43,826 nt of DNA from Welwitschia mirabilis (lineage: Eukaryota > Gnetophyta > Gnetopsida > Welwitschiales), in the NCBI GenBank assembly GCA_051453625.1, contig JBOZIK010000001.1:284762127-284805952 (forward strand), given 5' to 3'. The translations under genes and the position numbers were made by a program. The first letter of the stretch is position 1. The number at the start of each line of letters is the position of its first letter. The notes below the pieces were generated by a model. The model was given only the letters and a program-made list of their open reading frames with translations. It ran no database searches and had not been told where the DNA came from. Below are positions 1-11,779 of the stretch, one piece after another.

Positions 1-2118
1 GTTACTTATATTTGCACCAAATGCTTTTTAAAATCCTTATTCTTAACATTTTCTAGCATTTATTGATTGCACATGCCATAAAATGAATAAATTTCACCTT
101 TTTTTTAAAAAACAATTGTCGACATTTTGCTCCAACATACTGCCAACAAAATGGCAACATGTCTCCCCAACACGACTTTTTGAGTCCGCCAACATTTTGA
201 TTTGCCGACATTTTAATCATTGCTTCTTCGTCTCCACATCTACAGTACCCTCTCTTTCTAATCCATCTAATTCCCAATCATCCTCTAGTATTGTAATGAT
301 TATTAGTTAAAATGGAAGCTCCCTTGCCCATGTTTAACAACAATCTCAACTGTGCGTGAACATGTCTCCTCGTAACTTAGGTTGACTGATGACACCATTT
401 CAACTACAAAGAAGTCTTTGGAAGAAGATAGAACATACTTCTTTCTTTTGAGCAAGTTCGTCTACACAACTCTCCACAATTGCAGATGTTTCTCTCCTTC
501 TTGTTAATGAGGAGAGCGATGTGTTTTTAGCAAGAAGTTTTATAATAAAAAAATTTTGTTCTACTCATCACTTTGTTACTTACAATTTATACACAAATTA
601 GAGAGTGCGTACAAGAGACCCTTGCTCAAGCTATCTTCCTTCCAATAAGAAAGAGGAGATTTTCTTTATTTTTAGTAGAAGGGGAACACCCCTCTGGTCT
701 ACCTTCTTTAACCCTTCTGGAGAACTTCGTCCATCTTTACTATTGCATTGGGAGCAGATCCTTAATGGAACCTTTATTTCCTCACCTTAAGACTTGTTTT
801 GTCCCTTATCATTATAGACACATTGGAACAATCTAGAGGATACCTCCTTCCTTTGGAAGTCAATCTTGAGGATACCTTTGTCCTTTGGAAGTCCTCCTTT
901 GCTTCATCCCTTGACCCCCTTTTCTTTTCTTTTAATTTTCTTTTCTACTCTAAGGTGTATCAGTAAGCTTAGACCATGGTTGTTATTGTTTCCATGCCTA
1001 GGCAAAGGAATTTGTATCCACAGATCCCGTAATGCAATGTCCCAGAAACACACAAGTGCCACATGATTTAGGCCTTTAGGAAACATAGAAGATGACAATG
1101 AGATTAGACAAAAATGACAAACCAGATAGAGAAATGATTCTAGTATAATTGCTCCTTCAACAAAATAAAGAGGTCTAGGAAGCGTCTTCATAAATGCCCT
1201 TCCCAAGACCTTAAAACTAACAAAAGACCATCCAAAAAATGCTTCAAGTCACACTTTTTTGCTTAAGCAACATCCTTAATGAACAAGGTATTCAACAAAA
1301 AAATAGTAACAACACAAATTGACACAGAATAGGAAACTTGCTCGATTGCATCAATGGCACATGAAATTCGTTTTGAATTGTTTAGTAGCAAGTTTAGTGA
1401 AATCAATACATCAACCACATGTGACAAAGTTAATCAACAAACATGTACACAATTGGCACAAATTTATGAAGCATACTCTTCAAACCCAATTGATCATATT
1501 CTTTAAACAAAGATAATGTACTGCAAATTTTTAGCACAAACAGTGTTTCTCATTTGCCAAATAGTATTTGTCAATTGGTACAAATTTACAAAGCTTGCTT
1601 ATAAAGATCAAATAACTATACCTCAAATTTGGAGCACAAATAGTACTACCACATAGTATTCATATTGACCACATTTTATAAAAGAGAGTTAGCATGCAAC
1701 AAGAAGCATGAATGATGTAACATGCAAGATCCATACTTTAAACTTTAAGTGCACAAGATTTGTTAGCTGATGCATTAGTTTTCATACTTATCACGTTATA
1801 TAAAGATAGTTAGCATGCAAGAAAATTCAAGATTATTGTATACCCAGTCATTTACAAAGTGACACTTAAACAACTGCCAACATAGAACTATAATTAACAA
1901 GGCCAAGAAAAACAACATTTCATAATATAATATTTCTCTTACAAATGCTCCAAAATTAAGAGTCTTCAAATCAAATTGTATCAATCTAAATTTTCTTCAG
2001 AAGAGTCATCTAGATGGGAAGGAATCTTCTTTCTGGAATGTCTAGCTTGTTTCATTCACTTGGGTTGGCTACTAAAGCCAGATAGTCTTCTATTACTAAG
2101 TATGGTCCCTCCAACTAG
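1..2118. other. Non-coding stretch downstream of the minus-strand gene
   Basis: I see no convincing gene here. The short open frames have no recognisable motif and lie on both strands. The stretch holds a short tandem repeat (836-893) and a degenerate direct repeat in which segments around 1447-1545 and 1573-1645 share an 'aattgg.acaaattta' core and an 'agcacaaa.agt' core. The part just below 2119 would be the 3' untranslated or terminator region of the minus-strand gene. Confidence 0.5.
836..893. repeat. Short tandem repeat, 2 copies, period 32
   Basis: The units 836-861 and 868-893 both read 'gaggatacct' followed by 'tcctttggaagtc'. They differ at a few bases. It is a simple local duplication with no evident function. 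Confidence 0.75.
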
Positions 2119-3039
2119 TTAAAAAGAAAAAAATGAAATCATGTCATCAACTTTTCTCTCAAGCTCAACCATTTGATGCAAATCAGATGGAAAATGTCGC
2201 ATTAAAATTTGTAGCTTATCTATCACCCTTGATTGAATAGTTTGAACTTTACTTGTTTGTGCATTTTGCGAACCAAGATTCTTGTCATCATCATCATCCA
2301 AGTGAATAACATTATCACCATGATTCAAATCAATTACATCATTGTCAACATCCATGCCACCATGATGCACATGCTTCTCCCTAGGTTGCAAGAGATCAAG
2401 GACAAGTTCTTGAGTACCATAGAAATCTGCACTTGAGGGCACCAATTCTGCAACCTGTTTGATATCTGGCGGACCACATAATCCATGACATGCCTTACCT
2501 TGGAGATCCACATGATCTCTTATATGAAAGAGAACACAAACCAAATCTGTATCAGCTCTCATTCTGCATGCTATAAATGAGTATTGGCAACCAGTTTTCT
2601 TGCCACATCGCTCTCGCTTCCGATCAGGTTTTTGCTTGACATTGACTGTACTTTTTGGGCCAAATTGACATTGGTACCTAACGAACAAGTATGTGAGATA
2701 TTGCAAAGGTAGAAAAGAGAACATAAACATTATGAGAATGTCATAGAATTACCTCACTCTATCAATTACATCACTACACTTCACAGGGGTGCCATCTGTC
2801 CATGCTTGGCGATTCCTACTTTGCACATTGAATTTCGTAGGAGCAACATGGTTCTCCTCCTCCCCCTTTATAAAGTTGGCAAGGCGATCATATTTGAACC
2901 ATGCAAAATGCAAGCCCTCATATTTTGACCACTGAATGTCATTTTGGGTAAACTTCCCTTCAGGTGGAGATTGAGGGGCAACACACCAAGCATTCTCCCA
3001 AAATCCCTTGGGTTCACGCATTCTTTTTTTATCACTCAT
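2119..3039 (-). CDS. Two-exon gene, Cys/His-cluster protein, unknown function
   Basis: Exon 1 runs 3039-2753 and exon 2 runs 2677-2119. The 75-bp intron between them (2752-2678) starts GTAATT and ends TTCGTTAG, and splicing keeps the frame, giving about 281 residues ending at a TAA. The N-terminal part is rich in aromatic residues (FWENAWCV, HFAWFKYDRL). Across the splice junction comes a probable zinc-binding cluster: YQCQFG, RCGKKTGCQYSF, ACRM, then FHIRDHVD and KACHG. This spacing resembles the WRKY/GCM1-like or FAR1-type domains of Mutator-derived plant proteins, but I cannot place the family. An acidic stretch (HLDDDDDKN) and a helical C-terminus (MVELERKVDDM) follow. There is no frameshift or internal stop, unlike every other coding relic in the window. 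An acceptor-like 'ttctacag' just upstream of the ATG means more 5' exons are possible. Confidence 0.6.
2678..2752 (-). other. Intron, 75 bp, GT-AG
   Basis: On the minus strand the donor is GAG|GTAATT at 2753/2752 and the acceptor is GTTCGTTAG|GT at 2678/2677. Two bases of a codon are left before the intron and one follows it, restoring an AGG arginine codon. Reading through instead meets TAA at once. Confidence 0.65.
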
Positions 3040-3744
3040 TAAGGATGCCCTGTAGAATGAGAAACATGTTATTCAATATGGAAATGAAGATAATAGCTTG
3101 AAGAATAACACACAACTAAACCATAATTCAAATAATATTTAGGCAATAATATACAATATATTTATGTGTGTGTATATACACATATAATGTATGTTAACAA
3201 AACATGTAAATATTCCAACACACAAAAAATTTGTTATGAAACATTAATAATAAAGGCACATACTCAATCATAGCAAAGACACATTGAGGACTCTTTGTAA
3301 CACATAATATTTAAAACTACTGGTATTGCTTATCCATCATAAAATAAAGAATTCAAGCATAGATGACAGTTTGCAATACATAATACTTTAAAACTATAGT
3401 AATGACCCTTCGACAAAAAACGAAGAGTTAAAACATAATCACTACAAATAATAGGCATTGTTTTTCTACTTCATTACAATACATGATCACTCTATCCCGT
3501 CCATCAAGCATGCAACGTTTAAAAAAAAAAAGTATGTAATTAGAAAAAATCTAGTCCTATCATATAATTTGATGCACTAAAAAGTTTGTTCTATAACCCT
3601 TTTATATGTGCCTATTGAAATTTTAAATAAAACTGACATGGCAAAACTCATACAATAGTTTGTTCTAGAAATCAACCATGATATCCATATAAGAAAGTCA
3701 TAATAGAATATATCTAGCAAGTGCAAAGGTAAACATGTTACATA
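3040..3744. other. Probable intron or intergenic AT-rich stretch
   Basis: It is AT-rich with short A-runs and TA/TG-rich patches (about 3140-3190). I see no coding signal. It separates the exon-like sequence at 3745-4297 from the two-exon gene, so it would be an intron if those belong to one transcript. Confidence 0.4.
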
Positions 3745-4297
3745 TATTAGAAGGTCTACATTATATCCATGCTCCTTGGGAATTGCATGCATGTGGGTCA
3801 CAGTTTCGTAGATCGATCGTGGAGGTTTCCATCCTTCATACTCATAAACAATTGGGTTTGTGTGTGCTTCTATTGGTAAACTACTAAATACTTTACAAAC
3901 AGTCGCCTTAGCTTCTTCATAGATAGGAAACTCTAGCTCTAGTTCCATCTTTTTGTGCAAATACATCCTATGGACTTTGATTATGTCATTAGCTTGCCTT
4001 CCTTGACATGTGCTCTAAGTGTAAGCACTACCATTGGTGCATCCATTCTATATAACACCAGAAGGAAAAGTATCCAATTTGTTTTCCACCTTAGCTTGTT
4101 CATAGTAGGAAAGTCTAGCCCAATTCCATCTTGTTATGCAAATACATCCTACAGAGCTTTAAGTATGTCACTGGATTGCCTTCCACAACATGTGCTCCAA
4201 GTGTAATCACTACCATTGGTGCGTCCATTTTATATAACACCAAAAGGAAAACATCCAGTTGGTTTTCAATAGTCATGGTGTTTAGATGAGGGGTCAC
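3745..4297 (-). pseudogene. Exon-like coding sequence, duplicated, unknown family
   Basis: Minus-strand translation gives coherent protein text: MDAPMVVITLGAHVVEGNPV and MYLHNKMELG from the upstream copy (4270-4091), then MYLHKKMELELEFPIYEEAK and NPIVYEYEGWKPPRSIYETV from the downstream copy and its continuation (to about 3750). The two overlap because a 183-bp segment is tandemly duplicated. The downstream copy has a stop and a frame shift in its MDAPMVV part, so only the mix of both copies reads through. I do not recognise the family. It lies 5' of the two-exon gene on the same strand and may be an upstream exon, but splice phases to 3039 do not join simply. It could equally be a separate broken gene. 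Confidence 0.4.
3908..4273. repeat. Tandem duplication, two ~183-bp copies
   Basis: The copy starting at 3908 (ttagcttcttcatag) is repeated from 4091 (ttagcttgttcatag). Both continue through 'caaatacatcct', 'tgtgctc.aagtgtaa.cacta', 'ccattggtgc', 'tatataacacca' and '.aaggaaaa..atcca'. The copies differ by scattered substitutions and small indels, so the duplication is not recent. It covers exon-like sequence. Confidence 0.85.
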
Positions 4298-5219
4298 AAA
4301 TGTGTATGGGATAATAAAAGAATATTCAATTTTTATGTTACATTATACCTATAATGTGTTACAGTGTTTAGTGTCAACCTTACTCCAAAGATTAATGTTA
4401 TGAGGTGGATCAAATTCTCTCTGAAACAAAATATAAATCAACTGAAATCTCCTGCAGTGGTTTGAAACTCGAAATGATTTGTAGATAAGGTTTTCTTATC
4501 CTAATTTTTGATCTAATCAATTTACTTAGAATTAATTTTATTTTCTGATACTTCTAAATAGTCTCAAAACACGTACAGCTATGATTGTGATCATGAGAGA
4601 ACTTCTGTGTTAGACTAGGAGACATACCTAACAAAAACATGTTCATCCATTATGAAGATCATTAAAACAAGTGAAAGATGGTAGGGAATTGTTAGAAGAG
4701 GTGATCATAATCCTTTCACGCATGATCAATAATGCTCATTGTTGAATAACATTATCCATCAATGTTTCATAATCTAAAACAAAGCTAGGGTTTCACATAC
4801 AATAAAAATTCAAATGCTAGGGCTTAAACTTTAGAGGTGATGTCTGAATGCTAGAGTTTAGAGTTTATATTGAAAGCTAGCTAAAACCATGAGTTTATTG
4901 AAATCCAATCAAAAATTGAAAAGAAATCTTGCATTTATGTTGCATTAGAAAGGAAACGGTCAAGAATTCTCTATCGGTCTATCCCCTTGTCTAAGTAATG
5001 AAATCGGAAAAAAAATACAATTTTACATGGAATGAAAATGCAAATGCTAGGGCTTAGGGTTCATGCCAAAAGCTAATTGTAATCATCGTTTTAGTCAAAA
5101 TCGAAACAGAAATGGAAAAGAAAATCTTGCATTTATGTCAAAATAGAAACGAAATGGTCAAAAATAGCTATGATTTGCATGGTAATCGAAACAAAATCGC
5201 AACTAGAGCCTGGGGTCTC
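4298..5219. other. Intron or 5' leader-like region with degenerate repeats
   Basis: I see no gene. Two loosely similar blocks (about 4800-4970 and 5030-5165) share 'aaatgctagggctta', 'aagaaa.tcttgcatttatgt' and '.gaaa.gaaa.ggtcaa'. They also contain telo-box-like motifs. This fits an intron or 5' leader of a minus-strand transcript that starts near the CpG-rich patch. Confidence 0.35.
4785..4793 (-). promoter_or_regulatory. Telo-box-like motif
   Basis: The minus strand reads AAACCCTAG. A second, weaker copy (GAACCCTAAG) lies at 5062-5053. Telo-boxes (AAACCCTA) are common near starts of plant growth-related genes. Here they lie a few hundred bases inside a possible minus-strand transcript. 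The motif is short, so chance is possible. Confidence 0.35.
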
Positions 5220-5468
5220 TGTGATGAAAGCACAGGAATCACGCACCTCTGTGCAAATCGAGCAGTCTGAGGTGTGACAGCAAAGATGTGTTGAATCTAT
5301 AGATACAGTGCGAAAACCACGATGATGGAATCTCGGTTAGTGGAACGATTGTGGCTACAAACAATCTGCGAACAAAAGGCAATAGGCAAGGCTTCGAACC
5401 CAAAAGTAGGCGTGTTGAAGACCACTGCAAACTAAAAGCAAAAGCAATGCCGTATAATTAACTAACAC

Positions 5469-5514
5469 GGCTTGAAAGAAATGGCATACGTGGCAGGGCT
5501 TGAAAGAAATGGCA
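5469..5514. repeat. 18-bp direct repeat, spacing 28
   Basis: 'ggcttgaaagaaatggca' occurs at 5469-5486 and again at 5497-5514 with no mismatch. The first copy is followed by tACGTGGca, a G-box-like core. It lies within the CpG-rich patch. Confidence 0.8.
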
Positions 5515-5607
5515 CAGATGGCACACAATGGCGGACGAACGCTGCTTAGAATGAAGGCGAGGAAGGTATAGGGGTGAATGATGGACGCAGCGCGTGAACG
5601 GGTAATA

Positions 5608-5664
5608 GCGGGAAATGAACATCCAACGTGTGCGATTTAATCGCGGGAAATGGACATCCAACGT
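5608..5664. promoter_or_regulatory. Two E2F-type sites in a 35-bp direct repeat
   Basis: GCGGGAAA occurs at 5608-5615 and 5643-5650. It is the complement of TTTCCCGC, a canonical E2F/DP site of S-phase genes. Each copy continues as 'tg.acatccaacgt', so the whole 22-bp block is duplicated with a 35-bp period. A further GGCGGGAA lies at 6167-6174. The pairing in a CpG-rich patch supports a real promoter, but binding is inferred. Confidence 0.45.
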
Positions 5665-6135
5665 CTGCAATCCTGTTGTTCATCATGCTAGGGACATATG
5701 TTGTTATAGTTACGGCAGCCCAGTTGAATTTTAACGTATGTTTATTTAGGAGCGGTGCGGACCTCCCAGAAATTAAAGACGGTGCTAAAATCTGTGAAAA
5801 ACGTAAATACGCAACAACGTAAGAAAACAACCAAATCCTACCTTATAGTTAGCTTTTGATGACTTGTCATGGCAGAGTTTACGAGAAAGCTTCCACATAA
5901 AATACGAGTAAAGAAGTACATTGGCAGACAGAAATCTAGACATTAAGGCTACTATATCAGTTTGAGGAAGAAGTACCGTTTCTTCAGAGAACATTCTCAA
6001 TCCTCATAAACGATATTCTTTAACGGGCATTGTGAGCTGTTGCACTGATAATCAACTAATTCTCCTCAAGTGAAACACTGCAAACGCGATGCTGAATCAT
6101 AAAACTTCATTCCAAACACCTTCAAAAGCATGAAA

Positions 6136-6203
6136 GGGGTTGCTAAGGTAGCATAATTAAGGGAGAGGCGGGAAGGGGGTTGTTAAGGTGGCATAATTAA
6201 GGG
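6136..6203. repeat. 28-bp direct repeat, period 40
   Basis: 'ggggttgctaaggtagcata' followed by attaaggg at 6136-6163 is repeated as 'ggggttgttaaggtggcata' followed by attaaggg at 6176-6203. The GGCGGGAA between them resembles an E2F half-site. Confidence 0.8.
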
Positions 6204-6205
6204 GA

Positions 6206-7993
6206 TGTTATTTTCTTTGTGGGTTTTAATATTTAATTGAGGTTTTAGGCATAATTAAATGATTTATGGAGATAATTATGGTTTAGAATATGTGGAGTTA
6301 TGTTTACTAAAGTTTTAAGTTCGACATAAAGTTCGACATGCCCATTTAAATTTTTGCACTGTTATTTTATGTTATTGCTTTTTCTAGTGTCACTTTGCCC
6401 ACTCAATCCAATGCTTCTCTATTTAAATGAAACCTTTTTAAAGATTATTATTAATAAATTAGTTCTTCCTAATAAGTGTTATTACTTATTCCCTCTTGTG
6501 TGTTCATCAGAAGAAGACGTGTGTTAACATTGAAAAAATAATTCAAAGTTATATTATAAAGTAGGGCAATTGTTTAACTTTTCAAGTAGCTTTTTACATT
6601 AGTCACAATATTAAAGACATCCTTTAAAAGCTAGATTCTCTTATTTTACTCCATGCTTTAATGTTTATTCCATTATACTCATTTATGTAGTGCTTTTAAT
6701 AATCTACTTTTCCCATGTATAACTTACTTTATTATCTTTCCATGTGAAATGTTTGCTTGTTGAATAAAGAGATTTTATGTAATCCTATAACCTTTATATA
6801 TTACTAGTTGCAAGCTTATTATCAAATGTTATTAAATTATTATCAAGTTAGGTGCTTTTCATCTTTGTCAATTATTATAGGCATGTTCCTACAAATGTTA
6901 GTATATTTTTTATTATACATTTTATCATAGGAAAAAAAAAAAGAGCTCATTTGTAGTAATTTATTAAACTAGCTCTTCTAAGCTAAAAATAACCTTAATG
7001 ATTTTAGCTTTCATACTTAAGAAAGCTAGGATTTTCTTTATAGGAAATATCTTTTTTAAGAATATTTGGAAAACGAAATGTCAATAAAAGTAGATAACAA
7101 GCCTAAAACTATCATAAAGGAAAGTGTTTAAAATGAATTGCAAGTTCGTTTGTTTGTTAAAATCACTCTTTTATCGTAGAATTTCAAAAGAATTGAGTAT
7201 ACTCTTAAAAGTAAAATATTACCATTGTAGTTTGCTAATTGGATTGTAGTCCAATTATTGGAAGACTTACCATCCCTTCAAGAGGTTATGGGTTTGAACC
7301 TTTAAATGCCCTACTTGGGACACTACAATGTCATACACATAATTAAATTATCAGTTTGAGTGATTGTGGTTATTGTACATTCGAGGAGAGACATGGTCAC
7401 TAAATGTTTTGAGCTCAACATTCCCTCCTACTATGACATCAAAACTTGATGATATATATTCATCTTAGGTGACTTTTCTATTAAACATTAACAAGTATAT
7501 TAACTTTAGTATTACATACTTATACATTAGTAATTTAAAGATTCATCATAAGAGGATACAAGTTTTCTAGAAGTTCTTTATGAGTAACAATCATGCCTAT
7601 GATGCATGTATCATAAAGTAAATGAGAATTCAAATATAATAACTTCTCAATAAGTATAGAGATGTAATCCTAAGTATGTAACAAAGTAAATAGAAGGATT
7701 CAATTCCTTTCTTGTATGTTAATAATTTAAGTTTAGCTCAAAATAAAATAATCATGCTTGTGATCATGATATAATTTAATATTATGCATATTATTATTTA
7801 AATTAGAATCTAGAATTATACTTTTAAAAATAAAATAAGAAAATAGTATAACTATTAAAACATATACCTTCGATGGATATAAGAATGCGTTATGAAGTCA
7901 AGTTGAAATAGACATTCATTTTTAATTACTCTTATAATCCTAATAAATCATGTTAATAAGAATACTACATAAACATATAATATAGATGTATTA
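6206..7993. other. AT-rich intergenic DNA
   Basis: I see no gene or recognisable transposon domain, apart from the SINE candidate listed separately. Confidence 0.5.
7215..7340 (+). mobile_element. Possible tRNA-derived SINE
   Basis: TAGTTTGCTAATTGG at 7228-7242 resembles a pol III box A, and GGGTTTGAACC at 7290-7300 resembles box B (GGTTCGANNCC). The ~50-bp spacing is normal for tRNA-derived SINEs. The flanking 'ccttcaagaggttat' and 'ctacttggga' are typical of plant SINE tRNA parts. I could not define a tail or target duplications, so it may be a fragment. Confidence 0.4.
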
Positions 7994-9192
7994 CTATTCG
8001 ATGCCAACTTTTACAAAATTAACCAAAACTCGTGTTGTAGCAATGTCCCAATGTCATTCAATCCACAAGGATAAATCGAGGAGAAAATAAGACAATGACA
8101 ACAAAATACTTCTCTAAACTAGCAAGATGTTCAAAACAAAAGTTAAATCAAGATAGTGATGACAAGATTTCTAATGATGAAAGTATGGAAGGGAATTCAA
8201 AGGACTAACCTAAATCTTCTAATAATAGTCTTAAATCCAATAATATAATGCAAATTCCTAAATAATCCTTTTGAAATACCAACTCGCTATGACTCTGATC
8301 GTGGTGACATAATCTCATTTCCTACATGAATAGTGGTGAGATCTCTTAGTCACTTTAATCTTTCATAGCCTAATGCAAGTATGGAAAGTAGCAAAATGAT
8401 GCCCAAAGACCATTAAGCAAGATGAACTGTAAACCAAAATGTGAGCAAAAGAGACTCACTTAAAAAATAAGAATACTTAGCAAACATGCAGCTTTATTTA
8501 AGCATTCAACTTAGAATGTGAATTACAACCGAAAATCAAGAAGGAAGATCTACACTATTTCATTAAATAATAGGAATTATAATACATTGAAAAAATAAAA
8601 CTAATGCTGATATAAAATCATCAAGCTAGCCTTGAGACTAACTCGCTCCTAAAGGTGGAGCCTTGAAAGACATAGTGAAGATCCTATCCTCTAAGGAGCA
8701 CAATGCTTTTGCCACCAAAGTATTGTTACAAATTAGGGTACTTGGCCCTTTTTATAAGTGAAAATAGGATTAAGGTTTCACAATTAGGGTTTCCTATTTA
8801 GAATATTACAAACGAGAAATTGACACTTTTTTGGTCATCCATTTCGGCTGAGTTTACTTCATAACTATTTGACCCCATGACAGAAGCTGATTGTTTTCCC
8901 AAGATAACTCCAAAATGTGAGCTTGAGGGTGATATGCTTCAAGAAACCAATAACACCAATGACCTAGATGGCAGCACCTATGTTTTCTGTTGAAATTCTT
9001 TTGTTTTTCAACATGTACTCCTGAATGTAACAAAATGCTGAAATCATCATGGAGAAATGCATAAGTCTACAATTATCATTAAACATAATAGAATACATAT
9101 TTTTATGATAAAATCATTAACTTAATGTCTTTACTTAAGTTAAATTATCCTAATATACTTGATGTGAATACTAATTTTTACATGCTATCACA
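7994..9192 (-). repeat. 3' LTR of element A
   Basis: On the minus strand it begins TGTGATAGCATG at 9192, preceded by a weak purine tract (aaggga). It ends near 7994. Its last ~190 bp (7994-8184) match 26093-26284 ('aacttttacaaaattaacca', 'tgtcattcaatcc.caaggat'). The exact 3' edge is uncertain because the terminal CA is not clear. Confidence 0.6.
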
Positions 9193-11779
9193 TCCCTTAA
9201 TTAGACCTTTGCTAGACTCTTAGCAAAAAGGTAATAAAGAATGATTTAACATGGAAAAAGCCTAAAGAAAAACATTCAAGTATGTAAGAATAATATGACT
9301 TTAAAAAATTTCATGACTAATCTTTGAAAAATAAGGCATCAAAACAAGAAATTTTCTTGAAAAATGCAGATGCCATACCTCCTAATCAATTTTAACTTTG
9401 TCCTAAAAGTTTGAAAAGATAGGAAAAATTCAATGAAATTTTAGAGAACACATTGATAATTATCACAAAAAAATATCCTTCATTACATGGATTTTTATTA
9501 CAACTACAAAAAGATAGAAAACACTATAATGCAAAAACTATTATGCATAACAAGTGAAAGGTACAACTCTAACTAAATGACCCTCTATAAGAAACCATTC
9601 TTTCTAGTTTTTGATCATTACCCTGCTTATGAGAAATTGCCTTTTATCTCTTAGTAATTTTCTTCATCTTGCCTCATAATTTTTCAATCCACATCTTATG
9701 TTCCTTCAACATGCATTAAAGAAAGGTTTTACTGGAATAACAAGACGAAGAATGTGGAGGACGAGGATAAGGAGAAGAGGGAGAAGAATGAGAAGTCCCT
9801 CAAATAGGCTCTTTACCTTTACAAATAGTTATTGAAAATACATAAGGAGTGAAGCAAAGAGGAGATGGGTTATGTTGAATTTCTTTTTTCTGTTCTTATT
9901 GCTATTATTCTTTTAGTTGTTTATGATGTTATCTTAGGATCCAATTTGTATTCCTGCACTTCCAGACCTATGTCCTCTTATGGGTAGTAATAGTTTCAAC
10001 GAGCTCTATCTAAATTCTCATAGTCTAAGGTTTGGTACAGGGAGTAGCGAATAATTTCAAAGATAAGATAGGAAAGGAAAAGGTTGCTTTTATGTTCTAT
10101 ATGATTAATGATTGTCCTAAATAAGAATTTAGTGATATTGGAGGGTTAGTTTTTTGGGATAATTTTGCTAATATCAATGTAACTACTACAAGCATCAGTA
10201 TTTAAGGGTTTTGATTAGAGTAAAAAGTAGATGCTCAGAATGTTAAACTCCTAAAACAACCTCAAAATCTAATGGGGAAATTTAAAAAGGAGTGCAATGA
10301 ATATGAGAATGGATTACCTAGGGATCTTCATCATCATATGAAACATTCCTGTGAAGTTCCAACACTTGTTTAAGGTAGTAACAAGTAGTTCCAATGTTTG
10401 ATTTTAATTCTCACTAAGTAACATAGAGTGTCTAGGAATAAACCAAAGATCCATTTTTCAATGAAGACTTCTTATTTACCACTTATGGTTCTTTAAAAAT
10501 TAGCAATGGGAAATTAAAAAAACAAAAGAAATGCAAAGAGAAGAAGAGAAAAGGTGAAAGAATTTTTTGTTATGTTGAATGAATAAGAAAATGAAGAAAA
10601 ATACGAGATGAATCACAAAAAATGAAACTAAAACAATTTGGACAGACTTATCCTAGGGTGCAGAGATTAAAAGACAATGAAAAGAGGCTAAGATAAAAAA
10701 ACTAAGCACATGGGTTAGGGTGAAGGGGGGCGGCGGAAGGCAGCAGCATGGGTTAAGCATGTTATTAAGCATCTAGCATTATGGCATTTTCTTTGAATAG
10801 GGTTAAGCATGTTATTCTGAAAGAAATCAGTGTTGCACTGCCAGCAAGCATCTATAACCCTAATGTAATTGATCATGCCATAAGTAGATCATTAAAGTGA
10901 CATTTCCAGTAAGTGTCCATAGCTCCAATGTAGTTAATTAAATCCAATAAAATAATCAAAGGTTAAAATTTACTTTTGAAGAAGAGATATTATTTTTATT
11001 TTGATTCTGCTTCTCAAATTCATCATTTTTCTAATGCACATAGGAGGGAAAATCGGATCATTAGCCTATTTAAGAAATATCTTATGCCACAAAATTCTTA
11101 AAAAACAAAAGAGTACAATATCAAAGTAAATTCCACCTTTTTATCCAAATTTTTCAAAATGAGAGACCTCAACTAATGCTAAATTTAACAAGATAATTCA
11201 AAATAAATGGAACTTTATCTCAAACAATACAACTGCACTTAAATTCTATCAAAACTTTGTAATGATAAAATAAATACTTATTATTAGGTTAATTGTTAAG
11301 GCCATCAACGAGGATTATTGAGTCATTTGAACTCATATATGTATGGAAGGAGTTGATGGTTTGAATGCTTAATGGAATGGTTTGGGAATGGAACAAGTAT
11401 ATGAAAAGGCTTGAGCAGATGATTAAATAAGTGGTTTTGTTTAGGATCCTCTCTTAAGAAAACATCCTTGAGTGTCATTTGGCTTATTGCAAATTTTCTT
11501 GACCAACTAAAGGTACAATTACAAGGAGGTTTTACAATTTAATGCAAAAAGGAATATTCAGAAACATTGTAATCATATGGCTCAAATTGAAGGGAATGGT
11601 TATCAAAAAAAGCATAGGAAGGATAATATTACTATGAGATGATGCTACACATAAGTTTAAGAGTTTAGAAAGAATATGGAGAGTGTAAACAATACAGTCT
11701 AAGAATTCAAAATCAAATGAAGTTCAACTTATGGATTTTTTATGCTTTTCTAATAATTCATCAAAGGGTGAATTTAAAA
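9193..11779 (-). pseudogene. Decayed pol 3' part of element A
   Basis: By position this should hold RT, RNase H and integrase of element A on the minus strand. Only the start is suggestive: ELLEKHKKSIS at about 11758-11725 fits the linker between protease and RT in Athila-type elements. I could not recognise catalytic motifs further on. A local repeat, 'ggttaagcatgttatt' at 10751-10766 and 10801-10816, follows a short GC-rich burst (10719-10747). Insertions of other repeats are possible. Confidence 0.35.

Larger units (their letters stand above)
5220..5830. promoter_or_regulatory. CpG-rich promoter-like patch
   Basis: CpG dinucleotides are frequent here (about 14 between 5510 and 5670 alone), while nearly all the surrounding kilobases are almost without CpG. 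In heavily methylated plant genomes CpG survives mainly in unmethylated gene starts. The patch lies upstream of the minus-strand coding sequences and holds the E2F-type sites. A divergent plus-strand promoter cannot be excluded. Confidence 0.5.

Noticed and set aside
53-1516. Short open frames of 60-100 codons on both strands in the first 1.5 kb
   Set aside because: They overlap in opposite directions and show no domain, splice or conservation signal.
5239-6000. Several 60-95-codon minus-strand frames in the CpG-rich patch
   Set aside because: Their composition follows the higher GC content; they overlap in different frames and have no recognisable motif. A short 5' exon remains possible.
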